Source: UBA1724 sp963621575 (GTDB lineage Bacteria > Verrucomicrobiota > Lentisphaeria > Oligosphaerales > Oligosphaeraceae). From it: 64,000 nt of DNA. Shown here piece by piece: positions 1-7,449 of the stretch. The stretch is from the NCBI GenBank assembly GCA_963621575.1, contig CAVFEH010000009.1:1-64000 (forward strand), read 5' to 3'. The position numbers were made by a program, and so were the translations under genes. Every line of letters starts with the position of its first letter. Position 1 is the first letter of the stretch. The notes under the pieces are model-generated. The model did no database searches. It saw only the letters and a program-made list of their open reading frames with translations, and was not told where the DNA came from.

Positions 1-14
1 CTTGGTCTAGGCAT
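1..14 (-). CDS. 5' end of a gene truncated by the window edge
   Basis: An ATG at 14 reads leftward as M-P-R-P followed by R or K before the window ends. It sits eight bases behind a near-perfect Shine-Dalgarno (AAAGGAGG) and a convincing promoter at 47-74, so a real gene very probably begins here. MPRPR/K is a common start of REP-associated (Y1) transposases and of some small regulators, but four codons cannot decide the product. Confidence 0.55.
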
Positions 15-38
15 GGTAGATCCTCCTTTGAATTGTGA

Positions 39-74
39 ATGTATTAAATATAATACATCCACGAAACATTACAA
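39..74 (-). promoter_or_regulatory. Promoter with palindrome over the -10 box
   Basis: On the minus strand a -35 TTGTAA (69-74) and a -10 TATATT (47-52) are separated by 16 bp and lead to the strong Shine-Dalgarno of the gene starting at 14. An 8-bp-arm palindrome (ATGTATTA / TAATACAT, 39-58) is centred on the -10 box. A repressor bound there would block polymerase, so this is a candidate operator. The promoter is seen directly; the operator role is inferred. Confidence 0.55.
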
Positions 75-107
75 AGAAAAAGGCATGTTTTTCAAGGAAA
101 ACATGCC
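71..107 (-). terminator. Rho-independent terminator (minus strand)
   Basis: A perfect 10-bp inverted repeat (GGCATGTTTT / AAAACATGCC, 82-107, 6-nt loop) is followed on the minus strand by TTTTTCTTT. It could end transcription coming from the 552-1997 operon before the promoter of the leftmost gene. The stem is AT-rich, so strength is uncertain. Confidence 0.5.
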
Positions 108-120
108 CCAAGAGCCACTT

Positions 121-551
121 TTTTTTGTCTAGCGTGATTGCTTTATCCGATTTTTAGGTTAAGAAAAGTCACTAATTGCGCGAACACAAATTTGTCCCTA
201 TGCATGTGTAACCTCCCGCGGTCAGGCTGCATAAGGTAAGCGATTTCAAATCGTCGCGCTTTATTTCATGATGCTAAGTTGTTGATTTTAAAATTGTTGT
301 ATAATAGTAATCAAAAAATTAACCGGACACTAGTGGTTTTTGATTAAGGCGAGACATCCATCTCGCCTGGGACAATAATTTATCGGACACCTCGAATAGC
401 CAGACTGCGCTCTCCACAAAAACTGTCTTTGACAATCTTCAAAAGTCATCAGACAATACCAACTGCATACTTGCCCCCTGACTGCTTCCTTGTCAAGAAG
501 CAAGGTATGCAGATGATATTTTTATGCTGGCCTGCCTGCTTGAAACAAATC
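121..551. other. AT-rich intergenic region without a recognised gene
   Basis: No protein-coding frame with a start signal was found. Visible elements are a palindrome CGATTT-c-AAATCG (241-253), a TATAAT hexamer on the plus strand (300-305) with only a weak -35, and a 7-bp hairpin GGCGAGA/TCTCGCC (348-367) without a U-tract. The octamer CGGACACT/CGGACACC recurs at 324 and 385. This looks like a mobile-element or regulatory boundary, with no defined function. Confidence 0.3.
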
Positions 552-836
552 TCAATCCATAGCAAAATACTCAAGGTCATTTCGTCTCATCAATTCCCTT
601 GGCGACATTTCTCCCTCCAGGACATGTGCGTCCATCATTGTTTCGACATCATCGGGAAACTCATAGAAATGCATTTCCCCTTTTTTGTCCTCGAACTGGA
701 TGAAATCACCTTGAGAAAAAGAATAGGCTATGCCGTTGAAACCTATTCTCACTTGATTCCATCCCGGGCATTTTACGTAATCATAAAACACCGCTTCCCA
801 GGTGTCGAAGTCTTTTGTCTGAGAGTAGTTCATCAT
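552..836 (-). CDS. Small hypothetical protein (94 aa)
   Basis: Not recognised. It is a soluble, acidic 94-residue protein rich in Phe, Tyr and Asp, with no signal peptide or membrane segment. The start ATG overlaps the stop of the upstream gene and has GGAG about ten bases before it, so it is translationally coupled as the third gene of the 552-1997 operon. A second in-frame ATG follows immediately. Its codon use is AT-rich like its neighbours and unlike the genes after 3776, which suggests acquired DNA. Confidence 0.6.
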   Translation of the reverse strand: MMNYSQTKDFDTWEAVFYDYVKCPGWNQVRIGFNGIAYSFSQGDFIQFEDKKGEMHFYEFPDDVETMMDAHVLEGEMSPRELMRRNDLEYFAMD

Positions 837-1258
837 TTTTTGTATTCTCCTTTAAATCCAGCGCTACGCAGAAGCGGTTCCAGAACTTTCCATTCCCGTT
901 GTTTCAGCAAACGTGGCTCTTGACGCAGAAGATGAACTCCGCTTTTCCGCTCACCGGCCGTATCCTTAATGACTTTCCAGGCATGGAAATGCGGAACTCC
1001 AAGAGGGCAATCCTTGTGAGCATGTCCCCAGTCTATGTCTATCTTCGCATACCGTCCACGGTAGAAGCGTATTTGCGTAATCTGACCTTTGTCGTTCTTA
1101 CGGAAATACGCTGTATGGGGTGTATTCGAAAATTCCGGCAAAGCCGCCTCGCTACGCTCTGGTTGTTTCAGTACCTTGACATTGCCAACCATTATGTCGA
1201 GTTGGTAAACCTGTCTGTCAAATCCCCCACTCACTAAAAATGCACCATCACCGCCCAT
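833..1258 (-). CDS. Hypothetical protein with an HxxPxxxPHFH-like element (141 aa)
   Basis: Middle gene of the compact operon; its start overlaps the end of the DUF4417-like gene by 11 bp, and a GGGAG lies upstream. Around residues 70-95 it has an aromatic/Arg stretch, then D-I-D-W-G-H, then V-P-H-F-H-A-W. That spacing (acidic-His, then P-H-x-H-x-W) resembles short C-terminal domains I associate with phage head-morphogenesis and polymorphic-toxin proteins. The resemblance is from memory of the pattern only. No signal peptide or membrane helix is visible. A phage or toxin-related role is a guess; the gene itself is well supported by context. Confidence 0.55.
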   Translation of the reverse strand: MGGDGAFLVSGGFDRQVYQLDIMVGNVKVLKQPERSEAALPEFSNTPHTAYFRKNDKGQITQIRFYRGRYAKIDIDWGHAHKDCPLGVPHFHAWKVIKDTAGERKSGVHLLRQEPRLLKQREWKVLEPLLRSAGFKGEYKK

Positions 1259-1997
1259 AATTACGCATTCTCCCTATTGTCTGATTTGTCAGCTGATACA
1301 CCTCAATGTCACCAAAATCAAAATCAATGTTCTCCCCGTATAAGAAGACTGCCTCTGGTTTGATTTGCCGCAGTGCTTCTAGTGCTCCTTCTTTCCACAG
1401 TTTCATGGAGATACTGTTTGACAGCACTCCCATGGTTGACATTGCAATCGCACTTCCTACAGGGATTCCCAGGAAACAGAATGCAAACGATTTTCTGTCA
1501 CGCCATTGAACAACTGGAATCGCATTCACGCCATTTGCCTGGAGCTCCTGGGTGAAAAGACGATTCATATAGACATTGTAGCGAACAATGGGGAGACGTA
1601 ACTCCTGATAAGTGCTCAGGTCGAGTGATAACACGCTACACCATTGACTCAAGATGGGGATGTAATTTTCTGGATGTCTGATAAAACGCATCATTACGTC
1701 ATCGTCCACGAAAAAATGTCCACCGCATTTAGGTGATAAATGCTGTTTCACCTGGTGAAATGGCCATACAACTTCCGGGACAACAAGCGCTGGCTTTTTC
1801 ACCATTGGAATTTCCTCGTCGTTATCCGTATATCCAGGGTTTCCTACATCAAGATGATACATGGAAATGTATTTCCTGACCCTGGGTGTGTAAAGTCGAT
1901 TAATATCCCGATTAAGGAATGGGGTAGTCAGAAAAGCCCCTTGTAACCCTGGAAGAAGCTCGTCTGGATGAATGAGTTGTAATTGGTGAATGTTCAT
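1248..1997 (-). CDS. DUF4417-like protein
   Basis: First gene of the 552-1997 operon, 249 aa from the chosen start. The ATG at 1997 is preferred over the one at 2012 because GGGAG lies just upstream of it and the longer form adds only MGVFF. The C-terminal half has the V-P-V-V-x-W-R-D ... F-x-F-C-F-x-G-I-P ... S-x-A-I-A-M-S-T-M-G-V pattern typical, as I recall it, of DUF4417 proteins, which are common in phages and mobile elements and of unknown biochemistry. There is no signal peptide. Tight coupling to two small hypothetical genes suggests a shared job. Family assignment is by pattern recognition and should be confirmed by profile search. Confidence 0.6.
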   Translation of the reverse strand: MNIHQLQLIHPDELLPGLQGAFLTTPFLNRDINRLYTPRVRKYISMYHLDVGNPGYTDNDEEIPMVKKPALVVPEVVWPFHQVKQHLSPKCGGHFFVDDDVMMRFIRHPENYIPILSQWCSVLSLDLSTYQELRLPIVRYNVYMNRLFTQELQANGVNAIPVVQWRDRKSFAFCFLGIPVGSAIAMSTMGVLSNSISMKLWKEGALEALRQIKPEAVFLYGENIDFDFGDIEVYQLTNQTIGRMRNYGR

Positions 1998-2132
1998 AAA
2001 AAAAACTCCCATGCTGAAAGAGTGATCCTTCGCCGATTTTCGGCAAAAAAAAACTTGGATTTCAGCAAGGAGGCATTAAATTAACCAGAGGTTCCAAAGG
2101 TCTGGTGCTTTAAATGCGTCCATGCCTGCCTT

Positions 2133-2168
2133 GGCATCTGGAAACTGCAATTTCCAGATGCCTTTTTT
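2133..2168 (+). terminator. Strong Rho-independent terminator, plus strand
   Basis: A perfect 12-bp stem (GGCATCTGGAAA / TTTCCAGATGCC) with a 6-nt loop is followed by TTTTTTC on the plus strand. Both neighbouring genes lie on the minus strand, so the terminator faces the wrong way for them. It implies a plus-strand transcript within about 2013-2168, possibly a small RNA. Upstream, 2073-2116 can also fold imperfectly. Confidence 0.65.
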
Positions 2169-2203
2169 CTTCGAGTTGACTATTGCGCATTCTTGTCCCT
2201 CCC

Positions 2204-2749
2204 CTATTTTCTAAAAATACCAAGTGTACGCCTAGCCGCCGCTGGGGTAACTCCAAAGCGTTCAACTATTTCTTCGGCAGTTATTCCTTCCTGCAATCGG
2301 TAACGAGGGATTAGTAATTCACACGCGAACGCATCTGCCTGCCATTCGGAATCCTCGAATGGTCTTGGCTTGGTGTTGTTTTTCCTCGCAAGACTGGCCA
2401 ATTGATTTCGATGGAGTATGTGATGCGCAAATTCATGGACGATTGTCCAACGGGCAAATCCATCCCCCTTGCAGGCCATGTCATAGAACGTTTCCTTTAT
2501 GACGACACAATGAAGCTCCGGCACATAACTTGCGAAAGTGTCTTTCGGCAAATCCGGCTTCTCGCAGATGAAGAACTCGAAATCATCAAGCAATGCCTGA
2601 AGCACCTCAAGCAAACGAGGAACTGGTAGGTAATCCACTTCCTCAAGTTTCAACCAGCGGCGTATTTTCTGCGCCAATTCCCGCAATTCAACTCGTGAGA
2701 CAGGCGTAACCTGGACGCCATATGCAAATTTCCTAGTTTTGCTTTTCAT
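2204..2749 (-). CDS. ImmA/IrrE-family metallopeptidase
   Basis: Zinc metalloprotease of the ImmA/IrrE (COG2856) type, 181 aa. The HExxH motif is seen as H-E-F-A-H-H within W-T-I-V-H-E-F-A-H-H-I-L-H, followed by the family's downstream acidic segment W-Q-A-D-A-F-A-C-E-L-L-I-P, which provides the third zinc ligand. Family members cleave a partner repressor, often an XRE protein encoded next door, to induce a mobile element or stress response. ATG 2749 is preferred over the TTG at 2761 because GAGG lies six bases before it. It overlaps the XRE gene by 17 bp, so the two are one operon. Substrate identity is inferred from context. Confidence 0.85.
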   Translation of the reverse strand: MKSKTRKFAYGVQVTPVSRVELRELAQKIRRWLKLEEVDYLPVPRLLEVLQALLDDFEFFICEKPDLPKDTFASYVPELHCVVIKETFYDMACKGDGFARWTIVHEFAHHILHRNQLASLARKNNTKPRPFEDSEWQADAFACELLIPRYRLQEGITAEEIVERFGVTPAAARRTLGIFRK

Positions 2750-3122
2750 TCGTGTCCTCAATCCTCCTGGTAAGAAACTCCATCAGTTTAGAAGATTCCT
2801 CGTCATTCAATGTTTGCATCTTCCTGGCAAAAGCCAGAAGCATTTCACGTGAATTCTGGCTTAACCCCTGCAACCCAATCTCAACTTTATCCTTGGCGAG
2901 GGATATGGCATCATCAAATTCAGCGCACTGTTCGGGAGACAGCGAGTACACCTCACAAAGTTTGTCGCGGAACTCTTTGGTCACTTGGCGCTTGCCCAGT
3001 TCAAGAGCAGATATGAACGCTGTAGAACAGTTCATCTTCTGAGCCATATCATATAGTATTTCTCCTTTATCAATTCTGAGTTTCCGTAGAAACCTTCCGA
3101 CTTCATTGGCAAGTTTTCCCAT
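2733..3122 (-). CDS. XRE-family transcriptional regulator
   Basis: Helix-turn-helix protein of 129 aa. The Cro/CI-like HTH covers roughly residues 5-60 (K-L-R-I-D-K-G-E ... M-A-Q-K-M-N-C-S-T-A-F-I-S-A-L-E-L-G-K-R), followed by an alpha-helical C-terminal region that probably oligomerises. ATG 3122 is chosen over ATG 3179 because GAGGAG stands nine bases before it; the longer form would add 19 residues. Paired with the overlapping ImmA/IrrE gene, it is likely the repressor that the protease inactivates, as in ImmR/ImmA of ICEBs1. Its own near-consensus promoter (3200-3227) suggests autoregulation, though no operator is obvious. Confidence 0.85.
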   Translation of the reverse strand: MGKLANEVGRFLRKLRIDKGEILYDMAQKMNCSTAFISALELGKRQVTKEFRDKLCEVYSLSPEQCAEFDDAISLAKDKVEIGLQGLSQNSREMLLAFARKMQTLNDEESSKLMEFLTRRIEDTNEKQN

Positions 3123-3199
3123 TGCAGCTAACTCCTCTTGCTGGCATTTTTCCTTGTAAAAATGATTGATGTATTGCAACTCTGGAAGACGTTGACCTT

Positions 3200-3227
3200 A
3201 TTATAATCACATTTGTAGATTTGTCAA
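3200..3227 (-). promoter_or_regulatory. Near-consensus sigma-70 promoter for the XRE-ImmA pair
   Basis: The minus strand reads TTGACA (3222-3227), a 16-bp spacer, then TATAAT (3200-3205), both hexamers perfect. The predicted start of transcription near 3193 leaves a leader of about 70 nt before the ATG at 3122. This is the strongest-looking promoter in the window. Confidence 0.8.
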
Positions 3228-3675
3228 ATCAATTTTGTTTATAATTTCAACAGATATGTTGATCCCCCCCTTTTTGTTTGTCCTCAAAATGATGTCGCCT
3301 GGATATTATGCTTGGTTCCGCGCCTCTTTCAAAGCGCCGCCATTATGTGACCACTACCTTGTGGTCGGCGAGTTCGCACAATGCGAGTGGTTACCATTTC
3401 ATAGAATGTAATCCGCGGCGTCTGTTCAAATTCGCCAGGGGAGTTTTGTCCAACAGGACGATATGGCAACCTCAGTTTGAGGAGGAAAACACCGGTAAGA
3501 GGCTATGTTATGGCAGTTGACACGGCGGGTTGCACAGCCTCTTGGCTTCTATGAGACCGGCAACCAAATGCAGTCAAAAAAAAGCAGAGACGGGGGGGGC
3601 AAAGAAAACGGCTCCACCAGTTCCAAAATGCAGGCCGTAGACGAGACCACAGTCTCAGAGGTCTGCTTCTTGCCA
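3228..3675 (+). other. Non-coding, structured leader upstream of the MATE gene
   Basis: No convincing coding frame is present. Several complementary segments occur: GTGACCACT (3337) can pair with AGTGGTTAC (3381), competing with a local ACCAC/GTGGT hairpin; AAGAGGCT (3496) pairs with AGCCTCTT (3534); and CCGGT pairs with ACCGG around them. Another hairpin, GAGAC-CACA-GTCTC, lies near 3640. With the terminator at 3676-3716 this could be an attenuating leader or a separate small RNA. No known riboswitch class was recognised. Confidence 0.35.
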
Positions 3676-3716
3676 GCCGTAAGTTGTCGTGGAATCAGCG
3701 ACTTACGGCCTTTTTT
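3676..3716 (+). terminator. Rho-independent terminator 60 nt before the MATE start
   Basis: The arms GCCGTAAGTTGT and GCGACTTACGGC form a 12-bp stem with two G-U pairs, followed by TTTTTT (3711-3716). It lies between the non-coding stretch and the MATE start codon at 3776, an arrangement typical of transcription attenuation. Alternatively it simply ends an upstream RNA. Confidence 0.75.
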
Positions 3717-3775
3717 CTATGGGACCTTGCCTTAGTTCTTTTGCTTTTTTGGGGGATATTCATGAGGAAAAAGCC

Positions 3776-5119
3776 ATGAAGAGCACCATTCAGCTATCGG
3801 ACCACTTCAATTATTGGCGTCTGCTGCGGTTTACGCTGCCGGCCATGGGGATGATGTTGTGCACGTCGGTGTACAGCATTGTGGACGGCTATTTCGTGTC
3901 GAATTTCGCGGGGAAGACGCCTTTTGCGGCGATCAACCTGATCATGCCGTTCCTGATGATTCTGTCCACGGTGGGCTTCATGATGGGCACCGGCGGATCG
4001 GCCATTGTGGCGAAGACCTTCGGCGAGGGTGACAAGGAGCGCGCAAACCGGTATTTTTCGCTCTTTGTGTACACCACGGTGGCCTTGGGCGTGTTTTTCT
4101 CGGCGCTGGGGATTGTCTTTGCGCGTCCTCTGGCCATGCGTCTGGGCGCGGAGGGGGAGCTGTTGCGGAACGCCGTGCTCTACGCGCGCATCATTCTGCT
4201 TGCATTGCCCTTCAATGTCCTGCAATTTCTCTTCCAGTCCTTCTATGTGACGGCGGAGCGTCCGCAGCTGGGCCTTTGGGTGACGATTGCCTCGGGGCTG
4301 ACCAATGTCGTGCTGGACGCGGTCTTGGTGATTCTTCTTCCGCAGGAATACAAGCTGGCGGGCGCGGCGGTCGCCACGGCGTTGAGCCAGCTGGTGGGCG
4401 GCCTGGCGCCGGTCCTCTACTTCGCCCGTCGGGACAACGGCAGCATCCTGCGCATCGGGCGGGCGCATTTTGATTGCGTGGCCATCTTCAAGGCGTGCAC
4501 CAACGGCTCCTCGGAGTTCATGACGAACATCTCCATGAGCCTGGTGGGGATGCTCTACAACATCCAGCTCATGAGACATGCCGGCGAGGACGGCCTGGCC
4601 GCCTACGGCGTCATGATGTACGTCAGCATGATCTTCTGCTCCATCTTCGTGGGATACACCGTGGGCGTGGCCCCCGTGGTGGGATATCACGACGGCGCCC
4701 GGAACCACGCCGAGCTGCGGGGGCTCCTGCGCAAGAGCGTCCGTTTGATCGGGAGCTTCGGCCTCGCCATGACGCTTTCCGCCGAACTGCTGGCCAGGCC
4801 TCTGGCGATGATTTTCGTGAGCTACGATGCGGAGCTGCTCGCCATGACAGTCTCCGGCTTCCGTGTCTTCTCCCTGGCTTTCTTCTTCACGGGCTTCGCA
4901 ATCTTCTCCTCTGGTTTCTTCACCGCCCTCAATGACGGCGTGACCTCCGCCATCATTTCCTTTTTAAGGACGCTGGTCTGCGAGGCGGCCGCCATCCTGG
5001 TGCTTCCGGCGCTGATGGGGCTCCGGGGGATCTGGCTCTCCTTTGTGACCGCCGAGGTCATGGCGGTGGTCTTCGCCCTCTTTTTCCTGGTTGTCAAACG
5101 GAAGAGGTACCACTACTGA
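3776..5119 (+). CDS. MATE-family efflux transporter
   Basis: Inner-membrane multidrug/toxin extrusion antiporter, 447 aa, the usual length, with about 12 hydrophobic segments throughout. The N-terminus (L-L-R-F-T-L-P-A-M-G ... S-V-Y-S-I-V-D-G-Y-F-V) matches the MATE fold entry helix with its conserved VD. The family uses Na+ or H+ gradients to export cationic drugs; substrate here is unknown. The start at 3776 has GAGGA eight bases upstream; the longer frame would read through the terminator at 3676-3716. It is the first GC-rich gene after the AT-rich segment, faces the next gene tail to tail, and may be controlled by its leader. Confidence 0.9.
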   Translation: MKSTIQLSDHFNYWRLLRFTLPAMGMMLCTSVYSIVDGYFVSNFAGKTPFAAINLIMPFLMILSTVGFMMGTGGSAIVAKTFGEGDKERANRYFSLFVYTTVALGVFFSALGIVFARPLAMRLGAEGELLRNAVLYARIILLALPFNVLQFLFQSFYVTAERPQLGLWVTIASGLTNVVLDAVLVILLPQEYKLAGAAVATALSQLVGGLAPVLYFARRDNGSILRIGRAHFDCVAIFKACTNGSSEFMTNISMSLVGMLYNIQLMRHAGEDGLAAYGVMMYVSMIFCSIFVGYTVGVAPVVGYHDGARNHAELRGLLRKSVRLIGSFGLAMTLSAELLARPLAMIFVSYDAELLAMTVSGFRVFSLAFFFTGFAIFSSGFFTALNDGVTSAIISFLRTLVCEAAAILVLPALMGLRGIWLSFVTAEVMAVVFALFFLVVKRKRYHY

Positions 5120-5157
5120 ACGCCGCGGGCCTGACGCCTCCCGGGCCAAAAGAAAGA

Positions 5158-5202
5158 CCCCGGGTCCCTCCGATGCTTTCCCGGAGGGGCGCGGGGCCTT
5201 TT
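5158..5202. terminator. Bidirectional terminator between convergent genes
   Basis: Nested stems CCCCG/CGGGG and CCCTCCG/CGGAGGG (5158-5196) are followed by CCTTTTCT on the plus strand and by TCTTTCTTTT on the minus strand. It can serve both the MATE gene and the converging activase gene. Confidence 0.7.
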
Positions 5203-5234
5203 CTGCATTGGGATGGAGCGTCTGTCCTGCGGCG

Positions 5235-7343
5235 CTATGCGGTCGGGAGTCCGGGACGGACTCTTCCGAAGAGATTCCCGAATTTCTTCAGGTTGAGGGA
5301 TTCCACGAAGGAGATGATCTTTGTGCTGGTGGAGCAGGGGTCGATGGAGGCATCCATGCAGTCGCCTTCCAGGGTGAGGAGGGGGAGCCCGATCTTCTCC
5401 AGCCCCTCGCGGAGCCACTTGGTGAAGGGCCTGTCAGCCATGCTGCAGCGTCCGAAGCCGTGGGTGTAGAGGACGCATCCGGTGAACTTTGCGATTTTTG
5501 CGATCTTGGTGACGTAGTCCACGCGCTGCCGGGGATTGAGGAATCCGGAGGCGAGCATCTTCCGGGCCAGGGACCGGATGGGGTCGGCCAGGTCCAGGGG
5601 CTTCCAGCCCACGAAGTTTGTCTCTTCGAAGACGATGGGGGCGTTGCAGGTGTCCTCCAGAAGGTTCAGGTAGTCGGAGTTGTAGAAGGGTGGCAGGTGG
5701 AGCCAGAGGAGTCGGTGGGTGTCGTCAAGGGAGTAGCGCTTTTCGGCCCATTCCTTCTTTTTGAGGAGCTCCTCGTAGTAGCACTTCTGGATGTCCACCA
5801 GCTTCTTCGTCCCCCAGAGTTGGCTGAAGATGACGGAGTTGTAGATGGCCTGCGCCCCCCGGATGAGGGGCGGAGAGGTCCAGCGGAGCTCGTTGCTCTT
5901 GCGGCTGTAGTCCGCGGCCTCGTTGGAGAGCTGGCAGCACTCCTGGAGGCGCGCGGGGTCCATCTTGCGCCCCATGGCCTTCTCCATGCGGTGGATGGCC
6001 TCGTCGAGGCCCTCGGCGATCTGCTCCACCGCCAGGGGGTCGTCCTTTCCGGTGACGGGGGTCTGGAGGGAGTAGAAGTTCTCCTCGAAATGGTATTCCT
6101 CGGCCAAGTCGGCGAAGATGCGTTCGCCCTGCTGGCAAGGCTGGCTGGTGGAGACGGCGAAGACGGGCGGCTCGTGCTTCATGCCCTCCAGGATCCGGAG
6201 GAAGGAGCAGGTCTGCTGGTCGAAGCCCTTCCGTGCGGCGGCGTCCAGGGCGGCCTTCACGTGCTTCACGCTGCGCCCAAAGAGCGCGGCGTAGGTCTCC
6301 AGGGTCTTGATGCGGGCCCCCAGCGCGTGGAGGATTTCCGTGGGGAAGAAGAGGTTCCGCCAGACCAGGGGCTTGCTCTTGTCGCGGGAGAGGAAGTCCT
6401 GGCGGGTGCATTGCACGCGCATGGCGGCGGAGGCCTGGGGGGTGGGCTCGTAGACGTACTTTTCGCGCATGAGGCGTCCCTGGAGGGACTGGAATTGCCG
6501 CGCCAGGATGGCGGCGCCCAGGGCCCCCATGACCTCGTGGTATTGGGGGACGTAGATGGTGGAGCCGGTGATCTCCTCCATGAACCGCGCCACGGCGTGG
6601 TTGGAGGCCACGCCGCCCTGGAACTGGATCACCTTTCCCGGGTGGTGGAGCAGGAGCTGTCCCACGCCGTTGAGGATGGAGCGGGCCTGTGCGCGGCAGG
6701 CGCCGGCCAGCAGGTCTCCCAGGGGGATGCGGTTCTTGAACTTGTTGACGGAGGTGGCGGAGAGGACGGCGCAGACGGAGCTGAATTCGGCGGTGGAGTT
6801 GTAGTTCACGCGGTCGGCGATCTCTTCCACGGGGAGTCCCAGCCGGGCGGCCACACTGTCCAGGTAGCTGCCGGTGCCGGCGGCGCAGACGCCGGACATG
6901 AGGGAGACCCACATGCCCATCTTCTCGTTGTAGATCATGCACTTGCTGTCCTGTCCGCCGCAGTCGATGATGGCATCGACCTTGGGGTTGAGGTGTTTGG
7001 CGCCGGCCACGTGTGCGGAGACCTCGCTGACCTGGAAATCGAAGGGGATGAAGCGCCTGGTGTCCTCCACGATCTGGCTTCCGGTGACCACGGTGCAGGT
7101 GATTTGCTCCAGGGAGAGCCCCTCCGGCGCCAGGAACTCCTCCGCCATCTTGCGGAGGGCGCCCATGTTGCAGCGCCCGCAGGCGTTGCATTTTCCGGTG
7201 CACGCGATGGTGCCCGTCTCCACCGGGCGGGTGCGCTGGTAGGTGGATTGGATGACGTTCGCATCCTCGTCCAGAAGCACTGCCTTGAAGGTGGTGGAAC
7301 CGATGTCGATTCCGAGATAGTATGATGTCTTGCTTTTTTCCAT
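5235..7343 (-). CDS. Acyl-CoA dehydratase activase fused to a HgdB-like domain
   Basis: A 702-aa protein with an N-terminal BadF/BcrA/HgdC-type ATPase (about 8-310; G-I-D-I-G-S-T-T phosphate loop, D-C-G-G-Q-D-S-K, and G-V-C-A-A-G-T-G-S-Y-L with the bridging cluster Cys). The C-terminal half resembles the 2-hydroxyacyl-CoA dehydratase D component. Family members inject an ATP-driven low-potential electron into an iron-sulfur dehydratase. An added Cys motif, C48-x3-C52-x2-C55-x2-C58, sits inside the ATPase domain and could bind a second cluster. No separate dehydratase or CoA gene lies nearby, so the substrate is unknown. ATG 7343 is chosen because homology begins there, just after the -10 box at 7381; no clear Shine-Dalgarno is seen. 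Confidence 0.8.
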   Translation of the reverse strand: MEKSKTSYYLGIDIGSTTFKAVLLDEDANVIQSTYQRTRPVETGTIACTGKCNACGRCNMGALRKMAEEFLAPEGLSLEQITCTVVTGSQIVEDTRRFIPFDFQVSEVSAHVAGAKHLNPKVDAIIDCGGQDSKCMIYNEKMGMWVSLMSGVCAAGTGSYLDSVAARLGLPVEEIADRVNYNSTAEFSSVCAVLSATSVNKFKNRIPLGDLLAGACRAQARSILNGVGQLLLHHPGKVIQFQGGVASNHAVARFMEEITGSTIYVPQYHEVMGALGAAILARQFQSLQGRLMREKYVYEPTPQASAAMRVQCTRQDFLSRDKSKPLVWRNLFFPTEILHALGARIKTLETYAALFGRSVKHVKAALDAAARKGFDQQTCSFLRILEGMKHEPPVFAVSTSQPCQQGERIFADLAEEYHFEENFYSLQTPVTGKDDPLAVEQIAEGLDEAIHRMEKAMGRKMDPARLQECCQLSNEAADYSRKSNELRWTSPPLIRGAQAIYNSVIFSQLWGTKKLVDIQKCYYEELLKKKEWAEKRYSLDDTHRLLWLHLPPFYNSDYLNLLEDTCNAPIVFEETNFVGWKPLDLADPIRSLARKMLASGFLNPRQRVDYVTKIAKIAKFTGCVLYTHGFGRCSMADRPFTKWLREGLEKIGLPLLTLEGDCMDASIDPCSTSTKIISFVESLNLKKFGNLFGRVRPGLPTA

Positions 7344-7380
7344 GGAATGTCTGTCGCGCGGGAAATTTGGGACGGGCGCT

Positions 7381-7386
7381 AATATA
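7381..7386 (-). promoter_or_regulatory. Candidate -10 box for the activase gene
   Basis: TATATT on the minus strand, followed by AGCGCCC, lies 38 bp before the ATG at 7343 in the recF-activase gap. The same TATRTTAGCGCCC string occurs before the PilM-like gene at 62274. No good -35 is visible. Confidence 0.4.
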
Positions 7387-7449
7387 GCCTCCGCAGGAGG
7401 AGGCAGGCTGACAGGACATGGCAGCGCCGCGGGGGCGTGCTGCGGGGTG

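Noticed and set aside
3417..3436. tRNA T-arm-like GTTCAAATT
   Set aside because: No acceptor stem, D-arm or anticodon arm could be built around it; no tRNA gene was found in the window.
3480..3580. Cobalamin-riboswitch-like ending (GAGACCGGC) before the MATE gene
   Set aside because: The conserved B12-box core (AGGGAAxxCGGTG and GCCACTG elements) is absent, so the resemblance is too short to call.
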